Assembly: GCA_033816765.1 (NCBI GenBank)
Contig: CM066287.1
Coordinates: 1,302,001-1,366,000, forward strand
Origin: Nothopassalora personata
Taxonomy: Eukaryota > Ascomycota > Dothideomycetes > Mycosphaerellales > Mycosphaerellaceae
Direction: 5' to 3'
DNA: 64,000 nt
Both the position numbers and the translations under genes were made by a program. Under the pieces are notes generated by a model, which saw only the letters and a program-made list of their open reading frames with translations, searched no databases and was not told the origin of the DNA. Of the stretch, positions 1-10,439 are shown in pieces. The stretch's first letter is position 1, and each line of letters opens with the position of its first letter.

Positions 1-1443
1 GTTGTTGCGAGCCGTTCCTTCTGGGTCGTAGTCGCCGAAGTTCTTGTTGAGGAATTTGAGTGCTTTGCGTACAGACGTGAACTGCTTGCTAGTGGTCTGT
101 CTGCCGAAGACGATCTTCTGAGGGATGTGGTTTCGCAACATCTGCTGTGCTAGACCAGTGGTGCACTCCTGCAGGAAGCGCAAGGCGGACGGAACGTCCT
201 TGAAGACGGATACAGAGAACTTGTTACCCACCTGGATTGTCCATTCATCCAGGCTTGGTGAGTCCTTGCCGTAGTTTTCTCCTGAGAACTTGGGCTTAGG
301 CATGTCGACACGGCTATTTGTCTTGAAGTCTTCTGTCATGGTGGGATCGTAACGCACGACATCGACTGAGTCGAGGGGAATGACTTCGAAGTCCTCGTCT
401 TCACCCTTCTTCTTGCTCTTGCCCTTGCTCTTGCTCTTGCGCTGAGGGCGTGCGTCGTAGTCGGATTCTGAGTCGGAGTCGGAGTCGGAGGAAGATGAAT
501 CGGATGAGTCGGAGTCGTAAGGATTGCTGCGCTCCTTGCGCTCCTTGCTAGGTGCAGACTCCTTTTCAGCCTCCTCAGTAGGCTTCTCAGGATTGTCGGC
601 AGGCTTGTCGCCGCGGCGACGTCGAGACAAAGAGAGTTCACGGGCGGAGCGTTCCTTGGGCTTCTCAGCAGGACGACCGCGCTTGGCGTCCTCAAGGTCC
701 TGCTTGAGTTTCTGAATGGTTTGTTGAAGACCTGCTATATCGGTAGCGGTAGGTGCGGTGTCGTCAGGAACTAGAGAGTCTAGTTCCTTGACTTTGTCCT
801 TAAGCGCGTCGACCTCTTTCTCAGCAGCCTTAGTGTTGTTATACCAGGTGTCGGCTTCCTGCCTCAACTCGTGTTCAGATTTCGCAGTGTGCTGAAGTTC
901 TGTGAAGACCTCCTCGAACTTCTTCTTGTTCAGCTCATTGGCATCGAACAGCGCCGCCCCATCCAGGATGGCTTGGCGGTGATCGGCCTCGAGCTTACGA
1001 AGTGCGTACGAGATGGCTTGTGGTTGGCTCTTGACGTGTTCGTGAAGCTGGGTCGCATCGAGTGACTGCAGCTGTTCGAGTGGGATGCGGTAGGTGCCCG
1101 AGCGACCTTGTGTGTCTGTCCAATCAACGGCAAAGTCCTTTCGTGAGGTATCCTTCGTGCCGTCGTCGTTCATGTGGCTATCAACATCACTCTCGTGTAT
1201 CAATGCTGCGAGGTTGAATGTGTCTGGGATTTGTGATGCCTCTTCCTCCTCATCCTCGGGAAGTTCATCGAGAATCGCTCGTTCCTGTTCGGCGTATTTG
1301 GTGTAGGGATCTATCGCAACGGAGTCATCGGACTGGGTGTGCTGATCGGATCGCGTGAAGAGTTCTGAGTTTCGAGTCAGTCGCGAACGGCGCTCGACAC
1401 GTTGAGTATCGGCGCCGCCGCCAGGTTGATTTAGTCTGGCCAT
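1..1443 (-). CDS. Gag protein of Ty3/gypsy chromovirus A (C-terminus beyond left edge)
   Basis: A single open frame of 481 codons runs from an ATG at 1443 off the left edge without a stop. The N-terminal half is acidic and Glu/Lys/Gln-rich, as expected of a coiled coil. It is followed by a low-complexity stretch with a run of Ser-Asp pairs and Lys-Ser/Lys-Gly repeats (coding positions about 400-510), then a region with the look of a retrotransposon capsid domain (positions about 1-300). Gag packages element RNA into virus-like particles. The assignment rests on the position just inside an LTR with a primer-site-like sequence, and on the same layout as the gags of B, L and M. No RIP-type stops are present, so this copy is young. 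The zinc knuckle and pol, if present, lie outside the window. Confidence 0.8.
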   Translation of the reverse strand, partial: MARLNQPGGGADTQRVERRSRLTRNSELFTRSDQHTQSDDSVAIDPYTKYAEQERAILDELPEDEEEEASQIPDTFNLAALIHESDVDSHMNDDGTKDTSRKDFAVDWTDTQGRSGTYRIPLEQLQSLDATQLHEHVKSQPQAISYALRKLEADHRQAILDGAALFDANELNKKKFEEVFTELQHTAKSEHELRQEADTWYNNTKAAEKEVDALKDKVKELDSLVPDDTAPTATDIAGLQQTIQKLKQDLEDAKRGRPAEKPKERSARELSLSRRRRGDKPADNPEKPTEEAEKESAPSKERKERSNPYDSDSSDSSSSDSDSDSESDYDARPQRKSKSKGKSKKKGEDEDFEVIPLDSVDVVRYDPTMTEDFKTNSRVDMPKPKFSGENYGKDSPSLDEWTIQVGNKFSVSVFKDVPSALRFLQECTTGLAQQMLRNHIPQKIVFGRQTTSKQFTSVRKALKFLNKNFGDYDPEGTARNN

Positions 1444-1591
1444 GCTGGCCGACGTGCGCCTTTCTGGCGACTCGGGGAAAGAGAGAGCACTGCGCTATCT
1501 TTGCGCTAGTGCGAGTCGGGGATTTCGAGGAGTCGCGATGTCGCGATTTTTGAGCTGAGCGGCGCTGAATGTGGCAGCGTCCTTGTTGGCG

Positions 1592-1602
1592 AGCTATCGA
1601 AG
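1592..1602 (-). promoter_or_regulatory. Putative self-priming primer-binding site of element A
   Basis: Immediately inside the LTR on the minus strand. Positions 1592-1600 are perfectly complementary (9 nt) to 1651-1659 in the LTR, which lies about 35 nt downstream of a TATA-like box at 1691-1699. This matches the geometry of Tf1-type self-priming; no tRNA match is evident by eye. The rest of 1444-1602 is leader sequence with no other feature seen. Confidence 0.5.
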
Positions 1603-1808
1603 TGTCACGAGGCTACAGTGCGAGAGTGCAGGGGTGTAGTATTAACAAAGTCGATAGCTAAAGAGAGAAGTAGGTTCTAAGGTCGAGGCCTATACTTAAG
1701 GGCCGAGGTGTCGCGGGTCGGCTTCGGGCCGGGCTGAGTCATCCTGGTCACGTGCTCTGAGGTCACGTGATCCATCCCAAATCCTTCACTTGCGGAGCGG
1801 CCGTGACA
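1603..1808 (-). repeat. 5' LTR of element A (206 bp)
   Basis: Begins TGTCAC and ends GTGACA, a perfect 6-bp terminal inverted repeat, and sits upstream of the A gag start in the minus orientation. A TATA-like motif lies at 1691-1699. The other LTR is outside the window. The sequence switches to RIP-mutated DNA at 1809; a candidate target duplication ATAAT (1809-1813) cannot be verified. Confidence 0.75.
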
Positions 1809-1849
1809 ATAATAGCTCCCGGAGTCGCCTCCTCCTTTAGGGATTGCTA

Positions 1850-3126
1850 GAGGGAGTCGCGAAAGCGGTCTACAAGGCTTACGGGCTTCACCTAAAGTAA
1901 CCTAAGAAGTTTAGGGACTTTTAGAGGATCCTCGATAAAGCTGCTAGCATCGTAGATAGTAAGGAGGGATAGAAAGCTATGTATATAGATTTCCCTCTTA
2001 CTTTGCCTTAGCTATACCGCTTAGTCGTAAAGTAAATGCCGCGCCTTAAGCCTAAGATTAACACGCTTAAGAAGGCTACTTCTAGGACTGTTGTTAATAA
2101 TGACCTTATCTAGAAGGTAGCTAAAATGAGCATACGTGCATACTAGCGCGGTCGCGTCGCGGATGCGGGTGCCTTCTACCCGAGCGAGAATTAACGCTCT
2201 ATATAACCGGAGAGGCCCGACCTAGACACTAAACTGTAGGTTTACGCAATGTAGCGTCCCCTATCGTAGAATCGCGAGCAGTCTAAAGCGATAGATAGCT
2301 GTTACTACAACTGTAGTAGTTCGAAGCACTAGGCTAGTAATTATAGGGCGATAAGGTCCTTAATATCCCGGGGCTACGTACACCTCGCCCTAAATAACTA
2401 GTAGTATCTAGGGAAAGAAGGCAATCCGCGTCCTACTAAGTTCAACTTTCGGAGGGACTATAGTAAACCGAAACTGCTCTATATACTCCCTCTACTCGAA
2501 GAACATTATAGGCCGATCGAGTTTAACAACTAGTATAAGATTCCCGTACTACGTAAGTAATAGATAGGTAGGGACTACACTAGGGTAATAAAGGTCACGC
2601 CTCCTAATTATTCTAAGCCCCCTCCTAACTTTAGGCATTTAATAGAGTATAGCCCTTAGGACGTACGGTCTAGCTAAACGGAGAAGGCTACTAGTACATA
2701 TTAGGTCTCATTCGGAGAAAGTAAAGTGGAGTAGGCGGTCGACTTAGGCGAGCTTAACGAAGTATCTACCTATCCTATGTAGTCTAACAAAGTGAAAGGG
2801 AAGGCACCCGTAGGCATTCTAAAGAATCCGCACCCGAGGACCCGGTCCTTAGCCTAGGATCTACGAGCCCGAGCTAAGGCTACTAAGAAAGTTCGCCTAC
2901 AATTAGAATAGGAGATCCGGTAAGCTAAGATTAACTAGTAGGAGGTTGAAATGATTAACGAAGTTAGTGCTTAAATAAGCGAAACTTAATCATTAGCTAA
3001 ATCCGGGGTAACCCTAGGAAGGGGAAATGATGCCTAAGTAAATAGATTAGGGAACGATACTAATAAAGGACTGCCTAAGGATATGCCTATTAGTCCCGTA
3101 AACGCCCCCTTCGTATAAAGGAAGCG
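1850..3126 (+). pseudogene. RIP-mutated gag of element C
   Basis: The recognisable part is a decayed zinc knuckle at about 2299-2343, where a Cys-X2-Cys core is followed by Ser-Ser-Ser-Lys-His. Two of the expected Cys positions now read Tyr, as C-to-T or G-to-A mutation would produce. The remainder is a basic, stop-riddled frame. The start is not identifiable and no intact product is possible. The frame stops at the left end of transposon D and resumes after it. Confidence 0.5.
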
Positions 3127-3128
3127 TA

Positions 3129-3198
3129 ACGTGCTTCACCACCGAGCGGGCCACACCACCGAGCGGGCCACTTTTGCCAAGAACTGTACCACTTCCAC
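3129..3198 (+). repeat. Left terminal inverted repeat of D
   Basis: 70 bp matching the inverse of 4925-4994. It contains a perfect 17-bp direct duplication (3137-3153 and 3154-3170, unit CACCACCGAGCGGGCCA), probably a pair of transposase-binding sites. Confidence 0.9.
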
Positions 3199-3246
3199 TT
3201 TGATTGCGACGGTATCTTAACACGACGACATCCTACAGAATCGTTA

Positions 3247-4914
3247 CTAGGAGGACAATTCCTCTTCAGATTCTTCGCTATCTAGCAAGTCTACTTGACA
3301 GGTGCGTACGTTATGCCCCGACTCGCCACATCGCTTGCAGCGTCGTAGCCTTGGTGCTGGCCGAACACCATCTAGCGACTCTCTACTTACTTCCTGCCTC
3401 CTAGTATCCTCTGGAGGTATCAATTGCGACGCCTCATCGAAGGTTAGAGACCCTCTAGACTGAATATACTTGCGCTTTCGTGCTTTCCGCTGTGTAAGGG
3501 CCTCGTTAGACTTGCGTAGCTCACTGATCTCGCTTCGCATAAGAGCCATCTGATGCGCTATCTCTCTACTCCCTTTCACAAGCTGATGCACCCCTTCCTG
3601 TAACGAGTTTGGCGATGAACCTGCCCGGGCACGCATTTTGTTCGTTACTAGTGTCGATTGAGAGTCGAATTCTTTTGCAGTTCGTGGTGTCTTCGACTCC
3701 CAAGGGGTAGAGTCCGGAGCTGGAGGCGTTGGCGTACGTAGCTTAACATCAAGCTTGTCTATCACTGCCTGTGGATTGAATGGAACCAAACCAGCGCCTC
3801 TGAAGCTCGATAGGATGTTCTCCTGTCTAAATACAGCGTCATGGGCAGCCCGGAAGGCGCGTAGGAACTCTACTTTGTCGATATGAGTGATGCGCTGGCG
3901 TGCCAAGCCCGAGAGCTGAGCACCGTATGCCTTCTTCAAAGGCGAATAGCAACCCACATCCAATGGCTGGAGTAAGTGCGAGGCGTGCGATGGCATACAT
4001 AGGGCCAAGATCTTGTATTCCTTGCACAGATTCTGGAATGCCTTCGAGTTGTGGCTCTCGTGGCCATCGATAATGAGCAGTCTCCATGCCCCAGTCGTAC
4101 GAGCTACAGTATGCTTCTGGAAATGCTCCAGCCACCGTATACCGAACTCATTGTTGGTCCAGCCGTTCTCTGTTAGCCCGATTGTCCAGTCTGGACCCAA
4201 GTTGCCGTCTTGGTACCAGGTACTGATGTGCTGTTTGCCTGCAAGGATGACGTAGGGTGGGAGCGCTGTTCCGTCTGCACAGATGGTCTCAATCACTGTT
4301 GCCCATTCTCTGTTGCCCTGTTGGACGACCTTCCTCTTTCCACCACGCCTTTCTGAACCCGTAACGACGCTCTGCGACGTAATAACACCCATCATAAACC
4401 CTGTCTCGTCAAAGTTGTAGGTGTCCTGGTCGAGGATGCCATACTTCTCCTTCATATTACGCACAAGCAAGAACCACTTCTCGATAACGTCTGGATCTTC
4501 CATTAGGGCTCGCTGACGATCGTATCCACGTGTCATGCGAACCTTTAGCTCACGATGCCGCCCAATGAACCTGTCTGTCCAATTGAGACCAGCGGGCTTG
4601 AGGCCCTTCTCTTGTAGCAATGAATCGGCCATTGCTCGTACGCTAGCCTTTGATGGCGGGAAACCTCTAAGATCCAGCTCGAGTATGTACTCAAGTATCA
4701 CCCTCTCTTCTAGCTCTGTAAGCTTCTTCGAATTGGGCTCGCAGTCACCCCGAGGAGGTCGTCCATTCAATCGATACCCTAGTGTGGTTCGAGACGCGTC
4801 GTATACCTTTGCAGCAAGTCGATTCGTGATTGTCGCGTCGCGTTTCGTGGCCTGGACAGCTAAGGTCAGTTTGGCCTCGTTTGAAGACAATACACGCTGT
4901 AATGGTGGTTGCAT
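3247..4914 (-). CDS. Pogo/Fot1-family transposase with C-terminal zinc knuckle
   Basis: DDE transposase of 555 aa that would bind the D inverted repeats and move the element by cut-and-paste. The start is taken at the ATG at 4914, just inside the right inverted repeat. An upstream in-frame ATG at 4992 would translate the inverted repeat itself and is less likely. The N-terminal ~140 residues resemble the CENP-B/Tc5-type helix-turn-helix DNA-binding region. The catalytic triad is visible as Asp169 (in NFDETGF), Asp283 (in IIDGHESH) and Asp319 (in QPLDVG), spacing DD35D. The C-terminus has a helical charged segment and then a Cys-X2-Cys-X4-His-X4-Cys knuckle at about 526-539 and an acidic tail. 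The frame is fully open and probably functional. Confidence 0.93.
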   Translation of the reverse strand: MQPPLQRVLSSNEAKLTLAVQATKRDATITNRLAAKVYDASRTTLGYRLNGRPPRGDCEPNSKKLTELEERVILEYILELDLRGFPPSKASVRAMADSLLQEKGLKPAGLNWTDRFIGRHRELKVRMTRGYDRQRALMEDPDVIEKWFLLVRNMKEKYGILDQDTYNFDETGFMMGVITSQSVVTGSERRGGKRKVVQQGNREWATVIETICADGTALPPYVILAGKQHISTWYQDGNLGPDWTIGLTENGWTNNEFGIRWLEHFQKHTVARTTGAWRLLIIDGHESHNSKAFQNLCKEYKILALCMPSHASHLLQPLDVGCYSPLKKAYGAQLSGLARQRITHIDKVEFLRAFRAAHDAVFRQENILSSFRGAGLVPFNPQAVIDKLDVKLRTPTPPAPDSTPWESKTPRTAKEFDSQSTLVTNKMRARAGSSPNSLQEGVHQLVKGSREIAHQMALMRSEISELRKSNEALTQRKARKRKYIQSRGSLTFDEASQLIPPEDTRRQEVSRESLDGVRPAPRLRRCKRCGESGHNVRTCQVDLLDSEESEEELSS

Positions 4915-4924
4915 AGCTGTATCT

Positions 4925-4994
4925 GTGGAAGTGGTACAGTTCTTGGCAAAAGTGGCCCGCTCGGTGGTGTGGCCCGCTCGGTGGTGAAGCACGT
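4925..4994 (-). repeat. Right terminal inverted repeat of D
   Basis: Inverse of 3129-3198, including the two 17-bp direct units. Followed by the TA target duplication at 4995-4996. Confidence 0.9.
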
Positions 4995-4996
4995 TA

Positions 4997-7900
4997 TATA
5001 GAATGCTAAGACTATAAGGATTAATAACTACGTCCGATAATATAGTTTAGCTAGTAATGGTCCGGTTATAAAGGAAGAGGGTATCATCTACTAGATTAAT
5101 TAGATCCTCTAGACAACGTTTCCTAATGTAAACGCCTAAGATTAGTTTCGATATAGTCGCTAGTTCGAGGCTACCCTCTTCGGTCGCGTTACTAACACCC
5201 CCGCTCTTTAGGAGAAGCTCGCTACAGTACGACGTCTTATAGGAAAGAACCCTAAGGTTCGCACTAGATAAGTAGTTACCTATAAAGATAAACCTAAGTA
5301 TAATAAGGAGGTCTTCTACGAAGATAGTTAGGCCTAGTATATCGGAGTATATTTAACTATACTTTACTCTAAGGGTGCGGTCCCTACTACTAAGCTATAT
5401 AAGGACGTTAAGAAAATCGGGCTCTCTAGTGTCCTTAATAACTTTACTATAGTCCCTAGTCCTTAGGTAGTAGCGGAGTTTAGGATAAACAAGAACTAGA
5501 TTAGGTGCTTAATTAATAAGGGTTCCGAGGTAAATATTATCGGCTAGAGGAACGCTTATAGGTTTAGGTTACTAGTAATGTCGAGTACTTAGCTTACCTT
5601 TCGAGGTACTAGAGGGCGGGCCTAGTTTAAAGGTGTTATAGGCAATTTGGATGTTTAGGTATTTAGAGTTTACTACTAAGTAGACATGTTTATCTCCTCG
5701 GATCTAAACTTACTAACAATCCTAGGACGCCCGTAGGCCCGTAAGGTGCGGCTCACTGCCCGTAACTACGATGATAGTTTATAGGAGGGGACTATTACTA
5801 GCCGTAAAGGTAAAATTGTTATGTTTACTACCCTAGTTAGCTCGGACAGGTACAAGACCCTTTAAGAACTGTTAAAAGCGTCGGGAAATGGAAGGGTAGG
5901 TTAAGTTACGGCGCTTAACCCACCGACTTACTAAAGCCGGATTTAATAAAATTAGTAAGGTTCTCGCACTATCTCGGAGGAACCTCGGACTTTAATTTGC
6001 CCGTCCCGGGACCGGTAAATAGCTATAGTAAGGAAAACGGATACTACTACGACACGACGTATCTATAGGAAGACACGACGCGTCTATAGGAACCCGGCAA
6101 GGCTCTAACGCCTAGTAACCATTCAGCTCACTTATTAGGATTGCTTAGGACTACTAGAGCAAAGGAACGAGTTGCAGAAATTGGAATAGGCGCGTTTAAG
6201 GGAGATTCTATTACTAACGTTTATTCAGTTTAAGGGGATTAGCCTTCCGAGATCCTAAGGTAATCTACATTGAACGCTTAGGCACGGAAGCAATAGGTAG
6301 GCTAATATATAGCTAACATTAGGATGCCGCAGGTCTTTACGATATATAAGCGTAAGGCGGACAAGAAGAAGCTAGTAGACGCGAGCGTTTACGAACGCCT
6401 AGAATCACGAGTTAAGGGAGATATAGAATAGAAGCGTAGGGCACTATACCTAGAATCTAAGATGCCTAAAGGACAAGGTCAGTTCGATAGGAAGTACTTA
6501 ACTAAGAAATTCTCAAGTATTAAGCGAGGTAGCCGGATTACTCTAGAACGACTTACCTTAATTAAGGTTAGCATTAAGCTATTGCTAATAGAAAGGGCCT
6601 TGTTCGATAAGATGCTCTATAACCGGGAGGTAGTCCTTACTTAGGATTTTAGTCACATAAGGCAAATTAGGCACGACGTTATGCTACCTTAGAAGATTAA
6701 CACGGTCCCTTATAGGCTATAGTAGGCACGTCCTATCCGATTGCACCTAAGTCTTAGGGCGATCGTTAAACGCATAATTAGAGCCCGGATTAAGAACAAC
6801 ATCCTAGAATACTTATAAGGGGCATATTCTAATAGCTAGTTCCTAGTCGTAAAGAAGGTTAATGCCTCTAGAAGCGATGTGCTATATCGGTTAATTAACT
6901 TAGCTATGCTCCTAAATAAGGTTACTATACGCGATGCTAACATTCCACCGGACACGGATAGCTTCTTAGAGGATTTTGCCGGGTGCCGAGTCGCTTTACT
7001 TATAGACTTGTTTTTAGGTTATAATTAGATTACTTTAGATGAGTCCTACCGGGACTTAACAGCCTTCATAACCCCTCTTAGCCTAGTACGTAACACGACT
7101 CTACCTTAAGGAGCTACTAATTCAGTTACTTAGTTCGTACGTACGGTAACAAAGATTCTACTTAATTATATCTCGTATCGAGCGAAGCCGTTTCTCGATA
7201 ACATTGGTATTAAGGGACTAACTAAGGATTATAGGAATGTAGAAGTAGAGCCTAGGTTAAGGAAATAGGTCGTTAAGCACATTGTTTCCCTAGATCTAGT
7301 TCTTACTAACCTGGAAAGAGCTAGTGCGGTAGTTACTAGAGGCAAATCCTAATAGTTATACGAGAAGCTTAAGATTGTTAGGTACGTTACTAGCCCGGAT
7401 AGTCGCTATCCTAACCTAAAGGTTATAGCTAAGATCCTAGATTAGCCTACGCCTACCTATATTAAGGAGGTCCGCACCTATGTAGGACTGTGTGTATACT
7501 TCCGGATATGGATCCCCTAGTTCGTTATTATCGCTCGACTAATGTATAAGCTACTAAAGAAGGACGCCGAGTTCACCTAGATAGAAAATGAGCAGTTCTC
7601 GAAAGAAGAGGTTACTAGATATCTTATATAGGCTCTAGCCTTAGTTACTCTCTACTACTTACCTAGTGCTAGGTCTATCTTTATCTCAGTTAATGCTAGC
7701 GGCACTAGATAGGGATGTATCGTTTCTTAAGAATTAATGGACAGTACCCGACGGCGTTACCCGGTGCGGTATAAGAGCGGAATCTAGAACGCGTTAGAAT
7801 CTAGATATAATGCTAGTAAGCGGGAATGCCTTAGGGTCCTTAAGGGGCTTAAGAAGATCTAGAGATATATTACTAGCGTTAATTTTGTCCTTAAGGTTAA

Positions 7901-9690
7901 TGCTAAGACACTTGTATAGTAGCTTAACCGGCCGGCTTCGGACCTACCGAACTCGGCAATAGCCCGGTAGGTCGCGTAGATTAGGTTATTTACGTTCGAA
8001 GTAAAGCACGTTACGGGGGCTAGGTACACTAGCCTAGATACCCTGTCTCGTAGGCCCTCTATACCTTAGGAACCTAGGGAAGCTAACGAAGACGAAGTCG
8101 ACTAGATAATTAATAATAAGCTATTCGGGTACCCGGAGCCGGTCGACACCTATCCAGTTAAAATCTAGAAAACACGACATCTCGGGGACTAATATTCTAA
8201 GGGCTCTTAATAGCTTACTTAGGTTATAGAAACTAGGACCCGACCCGATAGTGTTACCCGTACTAAGTACCGGCGGCTAGTAAAGAAGAGCGTTAACTTC
8301 TTTATCCGAGACCAATTGCTATTCTTCTAGAAGCGCCGAGGAGCACCGTTATAACTTGTAATTGACGATAATAAGGCTTAGAAGGAGATCGTTATAGAAT
8401 GCTATAAGAGACACGGTTACCGCAGCGCTAAGGTCGTGTATAACCTCATTTCCGATCGGTATTACTAGGACGGGTGCTTCGCCGATGTCTCTACGTAGGT
8501 TCGAAGTTATGCTCCCTATCGGTTTCGCGAGGGCAACTAGCGCGCTAGTAAGCTTTACTTATCGAGCCCTTAGGTTATTAGTGAAAAGTAGTACTCGGAC
8601 CCCGTCTAGGTGCATAAAAATAGATACCTCCTAGTTACGCGCGAAGCACTTAGTAACTAAATCGAGGCTAGAGTAATAAGGGTACCTCCTAGCTCTAAGA
8701 CGGTTACTAAGTTTCTATACAAAGATGTCTTCTATAGGCACGGCTACTATACTGAAATTGTGCTCGATAACGCTACGGTTCACGCGGCTAAGGTTAAGCG
8801 GTTACTCGTAGGACTTAGTGTTAGAAGGATCCGAATATTACCGTACTATCCGTAGTCTAATGCTCTAGTCGAGGTTAGGTACCGTCCGATTCTTATAGCG
8901 TTAGTAAAGCTTATAAGGAACACATACCGCGGATAGGAGCAATGGGTACCCGCTGTATTATAGGCTAATAGGACTACGACCTGTCGTACTACTAGAATAA
9001 CGTTAGCTTAGGTCCTATTTAGCCATCGCACGATTCTACTAATTAAGGTTAAGCACCCGACGTAGGCGAATTACTAATAGGGATCGGTAAGAACGACTAA
9101 GGAGCTACTTGCTATACGTGCGTGTTAACTCTAGGCTCGAGACCTTAGTTTAGAAGAGCTATATGCTCGAAGGAAGCGACTAAGAGAACTTAGTAAGGAC
9201 TACTTTAATTCTTACCGGAATGTTAACTCTATTAGTTTCTAGAAGGGCGACCTTATTATAAGATTCGACAAGCTATATAAGGATAACTTCTCACGTAAGA
9301 TCGGTTACCGATAGTAAGGCCCATATTGGGTGTCTAGTATCTCTAGGGAATTTAGTACCTATATTCTTAAGGAACTGAATAGTACGCTAATAAAGGGTAT
9401 TTAGGCACGGGAAAACCTTAAGCTAGTTCTAGAGCTTCGCCCGGATAACATAGGAGTACTAAACTTAGATAATAGGACCGATCTCGTAATAGGGGAGGGA
9501 GAAGTCGCTAATAGCGAAGACAGTAGTAATTCGAATGAGATTAAGCCTATCGCCGACAAAGACGTGCTACCTGTAGGAGTTAACGAAAGGGGATCGTATC
9601 CTAAACCGGAATCCAAGAAGCTATAGGTTAGGCCTTATAACCTTTCTATAGCCGAAATTTTACAGTTTAGTAGGATCGAGGCTAAGAACT
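4997..9690 (+). pseudogene. RIP-mutated pol of element C (PR-RT-RNase H-IN)
   Basis: Read through its stops, the plus frame shows a protease remnant near 5510-5740 (Gly-Ser-Glu-Val-Asn), and RT near 6740-7450 with an FAGCR block followed by a LIDLFLGYN-like motif. RNase H follows near 7640-8060. Integrase spans about 8380-9320: a His/Cys zinc region, a core with RHGYYTEIVLDNA, and a GPYWV motif near 9305. The domain order is that of Ty3/gypsy pol. No chromodomain was seen after the GPY motif. All stops inspected are TAG or TAA in positions consistent with former CAG, CAA or TGG. This copy cannot be expressed. Confidence 0.75.
6000..6015. repeat. Palindrome, copy 1 (one mismatch)
   Basis: CCCGTCCCGGGACCGG inside element C, flanked by ATTTG on the left and TAAAT on the right. 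The same GC-rich palindrome recurs at 9839, 14144 and 46047. This copy is not next to a recognisable E element. Confidence 0.6.
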
Positions 9691-9838
9691 AATTAGTTAG
9701 TAATGGCGTATAGAGTTCACTTTCCTTAGGTATGTGTTGCACATGCCCTTCAGTTTATTAAGCCGATTCGGTTATCTAGACTTCACTTTATAGGGTGTTC
9801 TTACCTTAGTTAGACCTTAGTTAGTAGAGTTACATTTA
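9691..9838. other. Untyped AT-rich spacer between C and E1
   Basis: Possible 3' end of element C or flank of E1. A short stretch at 9730-9755 keeps CA/TG dinucleotides. No ORF, LTR boundary or RNA gene is seen. Confidence 0.4.
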
Positions 9839-9854
9839 CCGGTCCCGGGACCGG
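9839..9854. repeat. Palindrome, copy 2 (left end of E1)
   Basis: Perfect 16-bp palindrome CCGGTCCCGGGACCGG with flanks TTTA and TAAA that extend the symmetry. Confidence 0.75.
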
Positions 9855-10439
9855 TAAATCGGATCACGTAATAGCGTAGCATGCCTCTACCGAATGCTTA
9901 CCTAGGTGGTTACTAGCACTGGTTTTCGGTTACATGTAGGGTTATCGGACCTTTAGTGTAACCTTAATAGTACTGCTCTTACTACTTATAAGACCGGTCT
10001 CGGCGCTACTACCTTACAACGGTTATAGGGACATACGCTAAGAGGTATACTTAAGCGTAGCTCTCTACCTACTACTTCCTCTCTTTTCTTTAAACACTAG
10101 CACATCCTTACCGACAACTAACTACTAACACATCTATCTACTACTACTATACACGTTAGACGGTTCTTTAGCCTCTCTCTCTTTACGACCTTAACCTTCT
10201 TTAAAGCCCCTACCCCGACAATAAGCTTTTAAAAGCTTACTAACACTCTAGAGTAGTACTACGAGATAGCTAGCTCTTACGATCTTACTACTAGCGAATC
10301 CTAGTTATTATAGCTTTAGCTAGTCTATCGTCACGCCCGGCTAGCTCGAGCATAGCGCTTACTAGTACTGTTACTAGGCTTACCCGCCTACCTTAGACCT
10401 TGTTCGAGTTCCTTCGCCTACTAGATAACGTTAAGCATG

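Larger units (their letters stand above)
3129..4994 (-). mobile_element. Element D: intact pogo/Fot1-like DNA transposon
   Basis: 1,866 bp bounded by 70-bp terminal inverted repeats that read as identical, and flanked on both sides by TA (3127-3128 and 4995-4996), the target duplication typical of the Tc1/mariner-pogo superfamily. It encodes one uninterrupted transposase. D is free of RIP-type mutation although it sits inside heavily mutated element C, so it arrived after C decayed. Confidence 0.92.
1809..9690 (+). mobile_element. Element C: RIP-mutated Ty3/gypsy retrotransposon, split by D
   Basis: Degenerate gag (before D) and pol (after D) read on the plus strand with dozens of TAG/TAA stops at former Gln/Trp codons. 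Domain order is gag, zinc knuckle, protease, RT, RNase H, integrase, as in Ty3/gypsy. No LTR could be delimited. The left end abuts the A LTR and the right end fades into untyped sequence before E1. Confidence 0.75.

Noticed and set aside
4915..4992. Extended N-terminus of the D transposase starting at 4992
   Set aside because: These 26 codons are the inverted repeat itself; a start at 4914 just inside the repeat is more plausible.
6462..6644. Short open frame in element C
   Set aside because: Chance survivor between RIP stops within the decayed pol, in line with the C pol frame; not a separate gene.
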